Below are positions 17,626 to 27,000 of a stretch of 64,000 nt of DNA, one piece after another. The stretch comes from Pseudoalteromonas rubra. Its GTDB lineage: Bacteria > Pseudomonadota > Gammaproteobacteria > Enterobacterales > Alteromonadaceae. The notes beneath the pieces were generated by a model. That model ran no database searches. It was given only the letters and a program-made list of their open reading frames with translations, and was not told the DNA's origin. A program made the translations under genes and the position numbers. How positions within the stretch are numbered: the stretch's first letter is position 1; each line of letters begins with the position of its first letter. The stretch is taken from positions 110,745 through 174,744 of the forward strand of contig NZ_PNCI01000027.1 of NCBI RefSeq assembly GCF_005887095.1, given 5' to 3'.

Positions 17626-19215
17626 TTATAGTTTTTTCCACACGCTGTGTTTGCCAGGTTGCTGGCCTCGGGTCCACCAGCGCGCCTGATAACGCTCGCC
17701 CTGATAGCGCACAATTGCGCCGCCGGCGTAAGCCACGGAGGCTTGCCATTGGTCTTTTGGTTCAGAAGGTGACGCAATGCGCTCCCAGGCATGGCTTGTA
17801 TCGGGACGTTGCCCGCGAACCCACCATTTGGCGCGATATTGGCTGCCGTTAAAGCTGACAATGTCTCCGCCGGTATAGACCTTATCCGCCTGCCAGGCAT
17901 CACTATCAGGCGGCGCCGGGGTATCATTTTGGTTGGTCACGGCAATGACTAGATTGACTGAGGTGCTAAGTTGCCCGTCGGAAACAGTGACTTTGCCGCT
18001 AAATTGCGTGTCTTTATCTACTTGTGGGGCCGTGATTGTGATGGTTGCGCCGTTGCCGGTGTAACTGATCTGGGCAGGCAACTGCCAGTCGAAATCCAGT
18101 CTGCTTTGCTGGTCATCAAAGGCATGCACATGCAAATGTGCGCTTTGTCCTTCTTGCACCGTCAATACGGCCGGGGTATGCACTGTCGGTGGTGTATTCA
18201 CAGGCTTTGCAACCACACTGAGATTAAAGGTATGCGCCTGGTCGCTCACAAAAACCTGATTGCTCGCCAGATTGGTTGCATCAAAGTGAATATTGCCATG
18301 CTCATCTTGCACCCCAATACGGATCAGTGCAGCAAACGCCTCATTGAGCTGAGTCGCAAAATACGCTGGCCAGTCGGCAAGACGCTGCTCAGAAATGGTG
18401 AGCTTTTCCTGTATAAGTTCTTTGCCGTTGCCGTCGAACGCCCGCAGCCAGACCGTGTCGCCAATATTGGCCTGCTGCCCCTGACGCAGATAATACCCGG
18501 CGCTATGCCAGCTTTGTGGCGGCTGGGGGTCAGCGTCTCTGATGATAGTAATATCACTACAGTTGTAAAAACCTTCTCCGACCACATCATCCCGTTGCCA
18601 GCGACTATACAGGACAGCATCGCCTGAAAACTTGTCAGGAATGGCCACTGTCATCTCGTAGTAACGTTTACCGTCGGGTGCCATAAAAAAGTCAATATTG
18701 CCATGACTTTGCACCAGCTCCAGATCAGCCCAGCTGAGCGCTTTGTTTTCAAAATCAACACCCGGCTTGGTCAGATAGAACTGCCAAAAACTCGGGTTGT
18801 GCGGCGTTGTGGCGCGATAACGGATCTTGATTTGCCCTTTACCATCGACCGTCACAGGGGTTTTCTGCCAGTCTTTTGAGGGCAAACCCATGCCGGCTTT
18901 ATTTTTATCGCCAGCATGGCATAAAGTCCCATCGGGAATGTTCGCCTCAACCGCACTTTGATCGTTAAACTCTGCTGTATTGACGGCAAATTCATGCTTC
19001 TGGATAAACTGCACATGGCCGGATTTCAAAAATGCGGCACGGCAAGCTGCATTAGGGATTTTGGAACCATCTTTTGGCCACCAGAAACCGCCCTGCTCCT
19101 GACAAATCGCCTGACGGGCCTTCGGAAAGTCCATATAGCCATGTGCAAGCGCCTGATTGGCAGCAGCCAAGGTCATCCCCACGGCCATAGCCGATAGGGT
19201 TTTATTATATTTCAT
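17626..19215 (-). CDS. AA10 lytic polysaccharide monooxygenase (chitin-active, CBP21-like)
   Basis: 529 residues. The signal peptide ends ...NQALA, leaving His25 as the mature N-terminus (HGYMDFPKAR). This His with His139 (TTPHNPSFWQFYLTK) forms the copper histidine brace. The AA10 domain runs to about residue 215. A middle region and a PKD/Ig-like domain follow, and the C-terminus has two CBM5/12 modules (WQADKVYTGGDIVSFNG and WQASVAYAGGAIVRYQG). The enzyme cuts crystalline chitin oxidatively and opens it to the flanking chitinases. AGGAGA seven bases before the ATG supports the start. A strong hairpin sits directly before this ribosome-binding site. Confidence 0.95.
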   Translation of the reverse strand: MKYNKTLSAMAVGMTLAAANQALAHGYMDFPKARQAICQEQGGFWWPKDGSKIPNAACRAAFLKSGHVQFIQKHEFAVNTAEFNDQSAVEANIPDGTLCHAGDKNKAGMGLPSKDWQKTPVTVDGKGQIKIRYRATTPHNPSFWQFYLTKPGVDFENKALSWADLELVQSHGNIDFFMAPDGKRYYEMTVAIPDKFSGDAVLYSRWQRDDVVGEGFYNCSDITIIRDADPQPPQSWHSAGYYLRQGQQANIGDTVWLRAFDGNGKELIQEKLTISEQRLADWPAYFATQLNEAFAALIRIGVQDEHGNIHFDATNLASNQVFVSDQAHTFNLSVVAKPVNTPPTVHTPAVLTVQEGQSAHLHVHAFDDQQSRLDFDWQLPAQISYTGNGATITITAPQVDKDTQFSGKVTVSDGQLSTSVNLVIAVTNQNDTPAPPDSDAWQADKVYTGGDIVSFNGSQYRAKWWVRGQRPDTSHAWERIASPSEPKDQWQASVAYAGGAIVRYQGERYQARWWTRGQQPGKHSVWKKL

Positions 19216-19228
19216 AGGGTTATCTCCT

Positions 19229-19250
19229 GCGGTGGCAGTTATGCCACCGC
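19229..19250 (-). other. Intercistronic hairpin before the LPMO gene
   Basis: Perfect 9-bp stem GCGGTGGCA/TGCCACCGC with a four-base loop. It lies between the upstream chitinase stop and the LPMO ribosome-binding site, ending three or so bases before AGGAG. There is no following T-run on the transcribed strand. It may stabilise the 5' end of a processed LPMO-chiA mRNA or modulate translation. Confidence 0.6.
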
Positions 19251-19263
19251 TATTTTTTGAGGA

Positions 19264-22200
19264 TTAAAGCGAGCAAACCTGCTGCCAGGCACCACCATTA
19301 GACGGTGTTGCATTGGTCCACCACTTTGCTTTGTAGACGTAACCGTTATGGATCAGCATATCGCCACCGAGTGCATGGCTCGGTGTACCTGCCCAATTAG
19401 TGCGAGGCCACTGGGGATACTGGTTGATATTACTCAGTTCAACGCCTTGACAACTTGAGCCCTGTGGTGGATTACCACCGGATGTGTCGTCCGACTTTTT
19501 CGCTACAGGTAGTTGGGGGTATTCACTACTGAAGGCATATTGCTTACCATTTTTTTCAATAACAAAGTTAACGGGCCCCGTGATCGGCATGTAGTACATA
19601 ACCTGAGCATTCACGGTCTCGCCAGGCTTAAACGACTCCAGCTGGCCACCCCACTCGTTTTTCAGGGTAATAGAGAAACGATGGAATTCGTTGTCAAAGC
19701 CACCAATGTTATTACCGCGTGTGTTGCTGGCATCATGCTCTACTTTCATGCCCAGCTTTTTGCGGGCGTTCCAGTTGGACTTGAAAATCGCAGAGGTTGA
19801 TACTGGCACATTGAAGCTGATAGTTGCCCCGCTCAGGTCCAGCTCCGAGTGATTCGTGAACTCAAATGTAGGTCTGATCGGGTAGTTCTGATCGCCAACC
19901 GGGAAATCTTTGGCATCAAAGCGAATATCAACTGCCATCTCAGGTACCGCGAACTCGGCATCACCCTGTGTCGTTGCGTAGTCGGACCCATCTTGATTGA
20001 AGGTGTTGTAAGCAAGGCTCGTCATAGTCGAGCCCATGAAGTACTCACCTTTATCCGCATGGTAGTCGAAGTCGCCGGCCAGCTCCCAGAACATCACGCC
20101 ACCCAGACCTTTTTCAACCACATAATTGAGCTTAGTCTGCATGGATTCGGTATCTTCCATAGAGAGGAAGACTTTTTTCTGCGCATTGTACAACCAGGGC
20201 GCGACAGCGATGTCATCGTAATGCCGCACATAATCGCCACGCAGTACATCATCCGGATCTGTAGCAGGTGTCAGGCCATAGTCGGTTAGATAGCTTGGGT
20301 TGATACCGTGTTGCAAGTTCTTTGCGTGCCATAAAGGGTTAGAACCTGCTGCAACTTCTTTCCCGTTTTCAACGTCATGCCAGAGATTGTCGATGCCAAT
20401 GGCACCATTACCACATTTGTTTTTCTCGCCAATCCCCGTCCCTTTCGGACACGCATTTTGATCCGGCAGAGGTGCTCTCCCCCAAAGGCCGTTTTCACCG
20501 CCACGCACATCTTTGAATCCGCGGGTGTAATAAGGGATACCTATGTTGATCCGCCCGGTAGGCAATGCACCTCTGAAATAATTCACGGCCCAATCTGTAT
20601 TGAGATAACCAATTCCCCCAAATTCTCTGGTGCCATAGACATTCCAGGTTTTCAGCTCGGTGTCTTTACCCGTGTCATACAAAGGCGCGTTGTGGCCAAC
20701 ATGGTCATTCCAGGCGCCGTGCAGGTCGTAACTCATGATGTTAACAAAATCAAGATATTGTGCAGTCTGGAAAGTTTCCATTCCTCTTAGCAGATAGCCT
20801 GAGGACGGAGAAGCAATGGTCAGCATATAGTGCTTACCATCCTGCTCACCCGCCTTGTCCAGCGCTTCACGCAGTGACTTCATCAGAACCTGATAAGACT
20901 TATTCAGGCCAGCACGGCGCTGGTTGCTGAGTTCAAAATCTTCAGGGTGGCCCGAGTCCTTCATTGATGACGGGTATTCGTAGTCAATGTCCAGTCCATC
21001 GAAGCCATACTGACGTAAGAAGGTCACAGAACTTGCGACAAATGCTTGTATCCCTTCGTGATTAACACTGCCATCGGCGTGGGTGGTCATGGTGTAGAAC
21101 CCACCGCTGTTGACGCGTTTGCCTGTTTCATCAAAGTAACCGCCCGTCTCAGCCCAGCCGCCAACGGAGATCATGGTTTTGACGTGTGGATACTGCTTTT
21201 TGTAACGATTCAATAAGTTAAAGTGACCGGTATACGGCAGACTTGGGTCCATTTCGGCACCGGCTTCGCCCGGCCAGGTCATATTGGTTGCCGCATTGCC
21301 CTCAGCTTTAGGGTCGCCAATACTTAGCTCATTCTGACTGTTTACATGGGCAAAGGCATAGTTGATGTGGGTGATCTTGTCCCAGGGGATATCATTAACC
21401 AGATAGCTTGGCTGGTTATTTTTACCATGGCGCCAGCTGGTAAAGTAACCAATCACGCGCCGTGGATGATCAGCACCCATCTTCTCCCGACCTTCACTAT
21501 CGTATACATCACAATAGGCACTGGTTACGCCGGGCGTGCGATATAGACCGGCCGGTAAACAGTCCAGCTGACTTGTTTGACCATCCCCAGCTTCTTTGAC
21601 AACAAAGGTACGGTGGATGGACTCAGACACCAGGCCATGCTCGTCCGTTGCCTGCAAAGTAAACTCATGACGTCCAGCAGATGAAGCAGACCACTCATAA
21701 TGTGCTTCAGTCAACTCTGTGCGTTTAATCTCTTGACCATTAAGCGTCAGTACCTGAGTTAAACTGTCATTTTCTTTATCATGACTTCGCAATGTGAGGC
21801 GAACTGCACTGCCAACTTCCAGTTCACTGGGTAACTCAGCTGTCAGACGTGACACAGGTGCGGTGTTTTTTTCTTCCGGCGGTACGGCTGTCACCTGCAC
21901 TGAGCGCTTTGCCGATACCGACTTTGCACCTTCGTCATCAATCACAACGGCATGGAAAACATGCTCACCAACACGCGCCTTCCAGTTGAGCACATAAGGC
22001 GCCTGGTCTAGTACCTTAACCAAAACCTCATTGTGATAGATTGAAACCTGCTTGACGACGCCATCGCTGTCGTGTGCACTGAAAACAAACTGAAGCTTTT
22101 CGCCTTCTGTCACCTTCATATCACTATCCGGCTGCTTCAGGTCAATCACAGGTGATTGGTTAGGTTGCTCCCCCCCGTGACAAGCACCCAGTTTGTGCCA

Positions 22201-22425
22201 TTCCTGCCATTGCCCGGAGCGCAGCTTAGGTGATGAGCGGTTCCACCAATTTGCCCTGTATGCAACGTTATCTTGTTGCACTTTATGGCCGGACGTATAT
22301 ACCTGTCCGGCCTGCCACTGGGGTATCCCACTACAATCCACTGCCGCACTCGCGTGGTGTGCCGTTAATGCCAGCGCTATTGCGCTTAGCTTAACGGCTG
22401 GTTTTTTTATGTTAATTAGTTGCAT
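19264..22425 (-). CDS. chiC: GH18 chitinase with ChiC-type C-terminal domain
   Basis: 1053 residues from the ATG at 22425 (GAGG nine bases upstream; the open frame extends 35 codons further but lacks a start signal). Domains: signal peptide (ends ALTAHHASA), an N-terminal CBM5/12 module (WQAGQVYTSGHKV), two Ig/cadherin-like repeats, a GH18 barrel (about 320-800) with DGLDIDYE ending at the catalytic Glu 483, a ChiC-type domain (EMAVDIRFDAKDFPVGD to SEYPQLP), and a degenerate C-terminal CBM5/12 module (GYVYKAKWWTNATPSNG). Secreted chitinase, first gene of the chitin operon. The symbol follows the naming used for similar Pseudoalteromonas clusters and is less certain than the function. Confidence 0.9.
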   Translation of the reverse strand: MQLINIKKPAVKLSAIALALTAHHASAAVDCSGIPQWQAGQVYTSGHKVQQDNVAYRANWWNRSSPKLRSGQWQEWHKLGACHGGEQPNQSPVIDLKQPDSDMKVTEGEKLQFVFSAHDSDGVVKQVSIYHNEVLVKVLDQAPYVLNWKARVGEHVFHAVVIDDEGAKSVSAKRSVQVTAVPPEEKNTAPVSRLTAELPSELEVGSAVRLTLRSHDKENDSLTQVLTLNGQEIKRTELTEAHYEWSASSAGRHEFTLQATDEHGLVSESIHRTFVVKEAGDGQTSQLDCLPAGLYRTPGVTSAYCDVYDSEGREKMGADHPRRVIGYFTSWRHGKNNQPSYLVNDIPWDKITHINYAFAHVNSQNELSIGDPKAEGNAATNMTWPGEAGAEMDPSLPYTGHFNLLNRYKKQYPHVKTMISVGGWAETGGYFDETGKRVNSGGFYTMTTHADGSVNHEGIQAFVASSVTFLRQYGFDGLDIDYEYPSSMKDSGHPEDFELSNQRRAGLNKSYQVLMKSLREALDKAGEQDGKHYMLTIASPSSGYLLRGMETFQTAQYLDFVNIMSYDLHGAWNDHVGHNAPLYDTGKDTELKTWNVYGTREFGGIGYLNTDWAVNYFRGALPTGRINIGIPYYTRGFKDVRGGENGLWGRAPLPDQNACPKGTGIGEKNKCGNGAIGIDNLWHDVENGKEVAAGSNPLWHAKNLQHGINPSYLTDYGLTPATDPDDVLRGDYVRHYDDIAVAPWLYNAQKKVFLSMEDTESMQTKLNYVVEKGLGGVMFWELAGDFDYHADKGEYFMGSTMTSLAYNTFNQDGSDYATTQGDAEFAVPEMAVDIRFDAKDFPVGDQNYPIRPTFEFTNHSELDLSGATISFNVPVSTSAIFKSNWNARKKLGMKVEHDASNTRGNNIGGFDNEFHRFSITLKNEWGGQLESFKPGETVNAQVMYYMPITGPVNFVIEKNGKQYAFSSEYPQLPVAKKSDDTSGGNPPQGSSCQGVELSNINQYPQWPRTNWAGTPSHALGGDMLIHNGYVYKAKWWTNATPSNGGAWQQVCSL

Positions 22426-23081
22426 AAATGCATCCTCACTTGTTTTTCTTTTTAACCTAACATCAATGAAAATGGCGTTATTTCCTATCATCGGTGCAGG
22501 TGGAGGCAGTGTATCGATGCAAAAAAACATAACAAGTAACTAGTTGAAAATAATATTCTAGTACATTATTACTTTCCCTCTATTCTTGTGAACACACTAG
22601 AATTCCGTTACCCCCTTGTTTATTATGAAGATTATTTATTTGTTGCACTTTTATGAATAACAATATATTTGGAACGTTCCTCAGTGGAATTTATTGTTTA
22701 CAAACGGCACTGGTAAGAACAGCCATAAGGATGGCTAAAATAAAATAAATTAGCACTTTAGGATCGGCGCATTCTCATCCGTAGCTTTTTTTGAGGATCA
22801 GATACGCTTGCAATGAGTAAAGAAGCAGAGTAAAAATCAAACAAAAAAAGCGTTTTTACCGCTGCCAATCGTCAGTCATAATCAGATGAGTGTCTCTCAA
22901 AACCGACAAAAATCCGTTAAATTTTGAGCAATTAAGGGAACTGGCTGCGTTTGAACGTGCAGCTATATAGAATGTCTCGGATAAAACGTAAATAGATATT
23001 GAAATGCGTGTGGGTTGGGTGAGCAGTTTCCACTGACCAAACGTAGCTATAAGTACTTATTTGATAAATCAGGCAAATAAC
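22426..23081. promoter_or_regulatory. Upstream region of the chitin operon
   Basis: About 650 AT-rich bases without a convincing gene, holding the promoter of the chiC-LPMO-chiA operon. It contains a perfect palindrome GGAACGTTCC (22671-22680), whose AACGTT centre resembles LacI-family operators. It lies about 250 bases before the start codon. CTAG repeats flank an AT-rich stretch near 22540-22562. I could not place a confident -35/-10 pair. Confidence 0.4.
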
Positions 23082-23110
23082 AAGGCCGCAGCCGCAAACG
23101 GCTGGGCCTT
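23082..23110 (-). terminator. Terminator of the DUF3466 gene
   Basis: Interrupted stem AAGGCC..AGCCG / CGGCT.GGCCTT with a four-base loop, 12 bases after the stop codon. The downstream bases on the transcribed strand are moderately T-rich (TTGTTATTTG). Confidence 0.7.
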
Positions 23111-23121
23111 GCAGGTAGGTG

Positions 23122-24843
23122 TTATTTGCGGCGTCTGCGACGCGTCCACGCCAATGGAAATGCAAGTAAAGACAACCAGCCCAGAGAAGCTGACTGGCGC
23201 TCATAAGTTTCCGCTTCCGGCGCAACACATTGATCCAGCTCAGTGCCACCGGTTTGAGTCAGCACCACAGGCACCGCGATTGACTCTGATGCATCATTGC
23301 CATTCGCGTCTTTATCTGGTTTCCCCAGCGAGTCTAGCTTTCCAACCGTTTTGGTTGCAATTGCATATATCGTATTGTCATCCGTGATGCGGATCGCTTC
23401 GGATACGGTATATGGAAAGTCATCGCTTTTACAAGGTAGTAAATCATTGATGTTAGTTAGCGTCTCATCGCCGATTTTAAAAATGAAACCTTCAGTGCGA
23501 GGACTAGTAACATTTTTCTCAACCTCGCCTTCACCAACCATATATCCAGCATTATTAATATCTCTGACAACAGTGTCTGAGCCATTGAAATAGGTAGGGA
23601 GCTCTACAAATTTTTTATCATTCATGTCGTAGTAATACCCGGTCACGTCGAATAAGGTGCCCTGGTTTTGCCTGCCTACGTATCCCGCAATCACATTGCT
23701 GTCGTTGATATCAACAGCAAACCCTGCCTGATAAATGTCATCATGCTCGCGCAAAGTGAAAAACTGACCATCCTGATAATAGCCTGGCTCTTCAAAGGCT
23801 TTGAGGCTATCGTCGATCCTGACTCTGGACTTACCTACGGCAATACCTGCTTTATTGATGGCAAATGCAGAACTATAGAACGGGTTGTTTTCATCATCCT
23901 TACGCTCCAGACCAATACCCAGATCTTTTGTATCAATGACATTGAAATCTTTATCCAACGTCCATTGATAAGCTCGCAAATCATAGACCCCCCTTCCCTG
24001 ACGCCAGATACACACCGCTTCAGGTTCATCTTTATCATCACAGTTGTCAGTAATCGTGGTTTGGCTGTTTTCAGGTAAACCTACAGAGGCCTGACCAACA
24101 ATCAGGTAGTTACCTTCGTCTGTCAGGGTTATATCATTTGCAATGCTGTAGCCGCCATATTCAGTAAACGGGGGCTCAAGAGTAACACGCTTGCCACCTG
24201 GAGATATCACTAATCCACGCGCATGCCAGTCACGAACAAAGTAGGTTTTTGCTTCACTTTCTCCATCAGGGGTAAACGTGATTTTTTTAAAAGGCGCAGA
24301 CCCCCAGGCTACCACAGTGCCATCTGCCGCGATGGCAGTCATTGCATTACTGACAGAACGTGTCAGTCCCGCATAGTCGGGCGACTCTACATCAAATATG
24401 TCAATCTGATTAGCAGTGGTGCCGGTAAATTCGAGCCCTGCTTTAGAACTGATTTTTTGGAATTCAGCGCTAGCACTTTGCGCACCAGACGATAAATAGC
24501 TCAGCATAAAAGTGTGCGCTTCTGCATCTGTTGAAAGCGCGTCACCATTTTCGATATCATCTAAGGTGAATTCGATGGCTTCACCTTTCTCTATTGAATC
24601 ATCCTTGTAGAGTTTGTAGTATTCGGTGAGCGACGTGTCCGAAAAGTTAATATAGCTAATGTCTACTGGCAAGTTAAACAAACCTGTCACATAGCCAACG
24701 GCCTCACCACTTTCATTGACATCAGAGACATATTGCATTTTGCCGATGTCGCTGGTTGGTAATTCAGTGAGTTTGTAGGTCGCGGCAATTGCCTGACCAG
24801 ATAGGCCGAAAATAATACTGGCGGCCATAAGTGAATATTTCAT
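23122..24843 (-). CDS. DUF3466 family exported protein
   Basis: 573 residues from the ATG at 24843 (AAGGA five bases upstream). A signal peptide (to about residue 21) is followed by a long domain with repeated motifs of the kind VSDVNESGEAVGY, FAINKAGIAVGKS, AVDINDSNVIAGY and VRDINNAGYMVGE. These are typical of the extracellular DUF3466/HAF-repeat beta-propeller-like proteins. The C-terminus (LGWLSLLAFPLAW then RRRRRK) is a short membrane helix plus basic tail, like a GlyGly-CTERM sorting signal but without the GG pair. It follows uup by 11 bases and is probably in the rlmKL-uup operon. Function unknown. Confidence 0.8.
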   Translation of the reverse strand: MKYSLMAASIIFGLSGQAIAATYKLTELPTSDIGKMQYVSDVNESGEAVGYVTGLFNLPVDISYINFSDTSLTEYYKLYKDDSIEKGEAIEFTLDDIENGDALSTDAEAHTFMLSYLSSGAQSASAEFQKISSKAGLEFTGTTANQIDIFDVESPDYAGLTRSVSNAMTAIAADGTVVAWGSAPFKKITFTPDGESEAKTYFVRDWHARGLVISPGGKRVTLEPPFTEYGGYSIANDITLTDEGNYLIVGQASVGLPENSQTTITDNCDDKDEPEAVCIWRQGRGVYDLRAYQWTLDKDFNVIDTKDLGIGLERKDDENNPFYSSAFAINKAGIAVGKSRVRIDDSLKAFEEPGYYQDGQFFTLREHDDIYQAGFAVDINDSNVIAGYVGRQNQGTLFDVTGYYYDMNDKKFVELPTYFNGSDTVVRDINNAGYMVGEGEVEKNVTSPRTEGFIFKIGDETLTNINDLLPCKSDDFPYTVSEAIRITDDNTIYAIATKTVGKLDSLGKPDKDANGNDASESIAVPVVLTQTGGTELDQCVAPEAETYERQSASLGWLSLLAFPLAWTRRRRRK

Positions 24844-24854
24844 TTCAATCCTTA

Positions 24855-26768
24855 CTACTGATTCTGTAATGCTTCTAATTCTTCCCAACGCTCAAACGCG
24901 GCTTCAAGCTTGGACTCAAGGTCAGCCAAATGGTTCAACGCGGTTTGGGTCGTTTCAGGATCTTGCTTAAAAAACTCCGGTGAATTCACCAGGTTTTGCT
25001 GCTCTTCGAGCTCGTTTTCCAGAGCCTCTACTTTACCCGGCAATGCTTCCAGTTCAAGCTTTAATTTGTAGCTTAACTTGCCCGATTTGTTTTTATTGGC
25101 GGTTTTTTTGTTATCGCTCGCCTGTTGCTTCTCTTTGTCGAGCTTTTCCAGTGCTTTTTGCTGCTCAAGCCGTTGCGCCCGGTACGCCTCAAAATCACTA
25201 AAACCACCGACAATCTCTGTGACTTTACCCTCGCCTTCAAACGCCCATACGCTGTTACAGGTATTATCGATAAATTCCCTGTCGTGGCTGACAATCAGGA
25301 TTGTTCCCTGATACTGGTTGATGATCTCTTCCAGCAGCTCCAGTGTTTCGATATCCAAGTCATTGGTTGGCTCATCCAGTACCAAAACGTTTGAAGGTTT
25401 GAGGAATAACTTGGCCAACAGCAGGCGGTTCTTCTCTCCACCCGACAATGCTTTAACTGGCGTGCGCGCTCGTGCTGGCGGGAACAAGAAGTCTTGCAAA
25501 TACCCCAGAACATGGCGGCTTCGGCCACCCATTTGTACTTCCTGCTTACCTTCAGCGACATTGTCCTGAACCGTTTTCTCTTCATCCAGCTTTTCCCGAT
25601 ACTGGTCAAAATAGGCGACTTCGAGGTTAACGCCCTGCTTAACCTTACCTTTATCCGGAGCAATATCACCAAAGAGAATTTTGAGTAGCGTCGTTTTACC
25701 TACCCCGTTGGGACCAATTAAGCCAACCCGATCACCGCGCATAACCAAAGTCGAGAATTCATCGACTATGCGTTTATCTTTAAAGGCATGGCCAATATGT
25801 TGCGCCTCAAACACCAATTTGCCTGAACGTTCAGCTGATTCAATGTTAAAGTCAGTCTTGCCGACTTGCTCAACACGTTGCTTGCGCTCTACCCGCAGTG
25901 CTTTGAGGGCTCTGACACGGCCTTCATTACGCGTACGCCGTGCTTTGATCCCTTGCCGGATCCAGGCTTCTTCTTCGGCTAACTTTTTGTCGAACAAGGC
26001 GTTTTGTGCCTCTTCAACTTTGAGATCGTGCGCCTTTTGCTCCAGGTACTTAGCATAATCACCTGGATAAGAGATAAGCTTACCGCGGTCCAGATCAAGA
26101 ATACGAGTCGCAACGCCGCGGATAAATGCCCGGTCGTGCGATATAAAAACAATCCCGCCTTTGAATTCTTTCAAGAACTGTTCAAGCCACTCAACACTAC
26201 TCATGTCCAGGTGGTTGGTCGGTTCATCCAGCAGTAACAGATCTGGATCGCTCACCAAAGCCTTTGCCAGAGCTACTTTGCGTAACCAGCCACCAGATAA
26301 CTTTTCCAGTTTCATATTGGCGGTTAGCTGTAACTGAGTTAAAACGAGCTTGATACGACTTTCAAAGCGCCAGGCATCTTTCGCTTCAATGTCAGCGGAT
26401 AAACGCTCAAGTCGACTCAAAAGATTACTCGAGTGATCGCTCTGCAAGGCTTCACTGACATTGTGATAGTCAATCAGCAGTTGAGCGATATCAGGCAGGC
26501 CACCGGCTACGTAATCAAATACACTGCCTTGTGCGCCTTTTGGCGGATCTTGCTCCAACCGTGAAACTTTTAACCCTGATACCCGGTTGATTTCTCCATC
26601 ATCCAGTTGAACCTGGCCATCCAGCACTTTTAGCAGGGTTGACTTTCCGGCGCCGTTACGACCAACAATACAGACCCGCTCTCCGGCTTCAATCACCGCG
26701 TCGGCTTGGTCTAACAGGGGGTGAGTACCAAAAGCCAGCTGGGCTCTCGCAATTCTGATTAAATCCAT
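24855..26768 (-). CDS. uup: ABC-F family ATPase Uup
   Basis: 637 residues, no membrane segments, two ATP-binding cassettes in tandem. Walker A boxes are GRNGAGKST (about 36-44) and GPNGVGKTT (mid-protein). Signature motifs are LSGGWLRK and LSGGEKNR, and Walker B boxes are LLLLDEPTNHLD and VLVLDEPTNDLD. The ABC-F linker lies between them and a C-terminal coiled coil (about 555-635) with DNA-binding character is typical of Uup. Uup acts at the ribosome and affects precise transposon excision. It is one base from the glutaredoxin-like gene, in the conserved order rlmKL-grx-uup. Confidence 0.95.
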   Translation of the reverse strand: MDLIRIARAQLAFGTHPLLDQADAVIEAGERVCIVGRNGAGKSTLLKVLDGQVQLDDGEINRVSGLKVSRLEQDPPKGAQGSVFDYVAGGLPDIAQLLIDYHNVSEALQSDHSSNLLSRLERLSADIEAKDAWRFESRIKLVLTQLQLTANMKLEKLSGGWLRKVALAKALVSDPDLLLLDEPTNHLDMSSVEWLEQFLKEFKGGIVFISHDRAFIRGVATRILDLDRGKLISYPGDYAKYLEQKAHDLKVEEAQNALFDKKLAEEEAWIRQGIKARRTRNEGRVRALKALRVERKQRVEQVGKTDFNIESAERSGKLVFEAQHIGHAFKDKRIVDEFSTLVMRGDRVGLIGPNGVGKTTLLKILFGDIAPDKGKVKQGVNLEVAYFDQYREKLDEEKTVQDNVAEGKQEVQMGGRSRHVLGYLQDFLFPPARARTPVKALSGGEKNRLLLAKLFLKPSNVLVLDEPTNDLDIETLELLEEIINQYQGTILIVSHDREFIDNTCNSVWAFEGEGKVTEIVGGFSDFEAYRAQRLEQQKALEKLDKEKQQASDNKKTANKNKSGKLSYKLKLELEALPGKVEALENELEEQQNLVNSPEFFKQDPETTQTALNHLADLESKLEAAFERWEELEALQNQ

Positions 26769-26769
26769 C

Positions 26770-27000
26770 TTACTTTAACAACTCTTTTATATCTTGTTCT
26801 GTAAAAGGCCAGAACAGGGTTCTGGCACTCTCTGTTGACTTAAGTACGGGAATTGATGTCTGATACTCAGCCATCAACTGAGGATCGTCCACTATGTCCT
26901 TATGTATGACAGCGTCACTGGTGACACACCGGAGGACCAGCTCATATGCCTGCTCACAAAGATGACAACCGTCAGTATAAAATAATGTGAGTTTAGCCAT
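26770..27000 (-). CDS. Glutaredoxin-like (DUF836) thioredoxin-fold protein
   Basis: 76 residues forming a compact thioredoxin fold: beta strand LTLFYTDGCHLCEQA with the redox pair CHLC at positions 13-16, then a helix, a DIVDD turn and the cis-Pro region SIPVLKS. It probably takes part in thiol-disulfide exchange; the partner is unknown. Its start overlaps the end of rlmKL by eight bases and uup follows after one base. Confidence 0.85.
   Translation of the reverse strand: MAKLTLFYTDGCHLCEQAYELVLRCVTSDAVIHKDIVDDPQLMAEYQTSIPVLKSTESARTLFWPFTEQDIKELLK

Noticed and set aside
17971..18627. Plus-strand open frame of 218 codons opposite the LPMO gene
   Set aside because: A shadow of the well-supported LPMO reading frame with no protein features.
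12120..22425. Repeated CBM5/12 coding segments as a DNA repeat array
   Set aside because: The repeats are at protein-domain level with divergent nucleotide sequence; they are not a CRISPR array or tandem DNA repeat.
22932..23249. Minus-strand frame of 105 codons after the DUF3466 gene
   Set aside because: Overlaps the end of the DUF3466 gene and its terminator in another frame and has no coding character.
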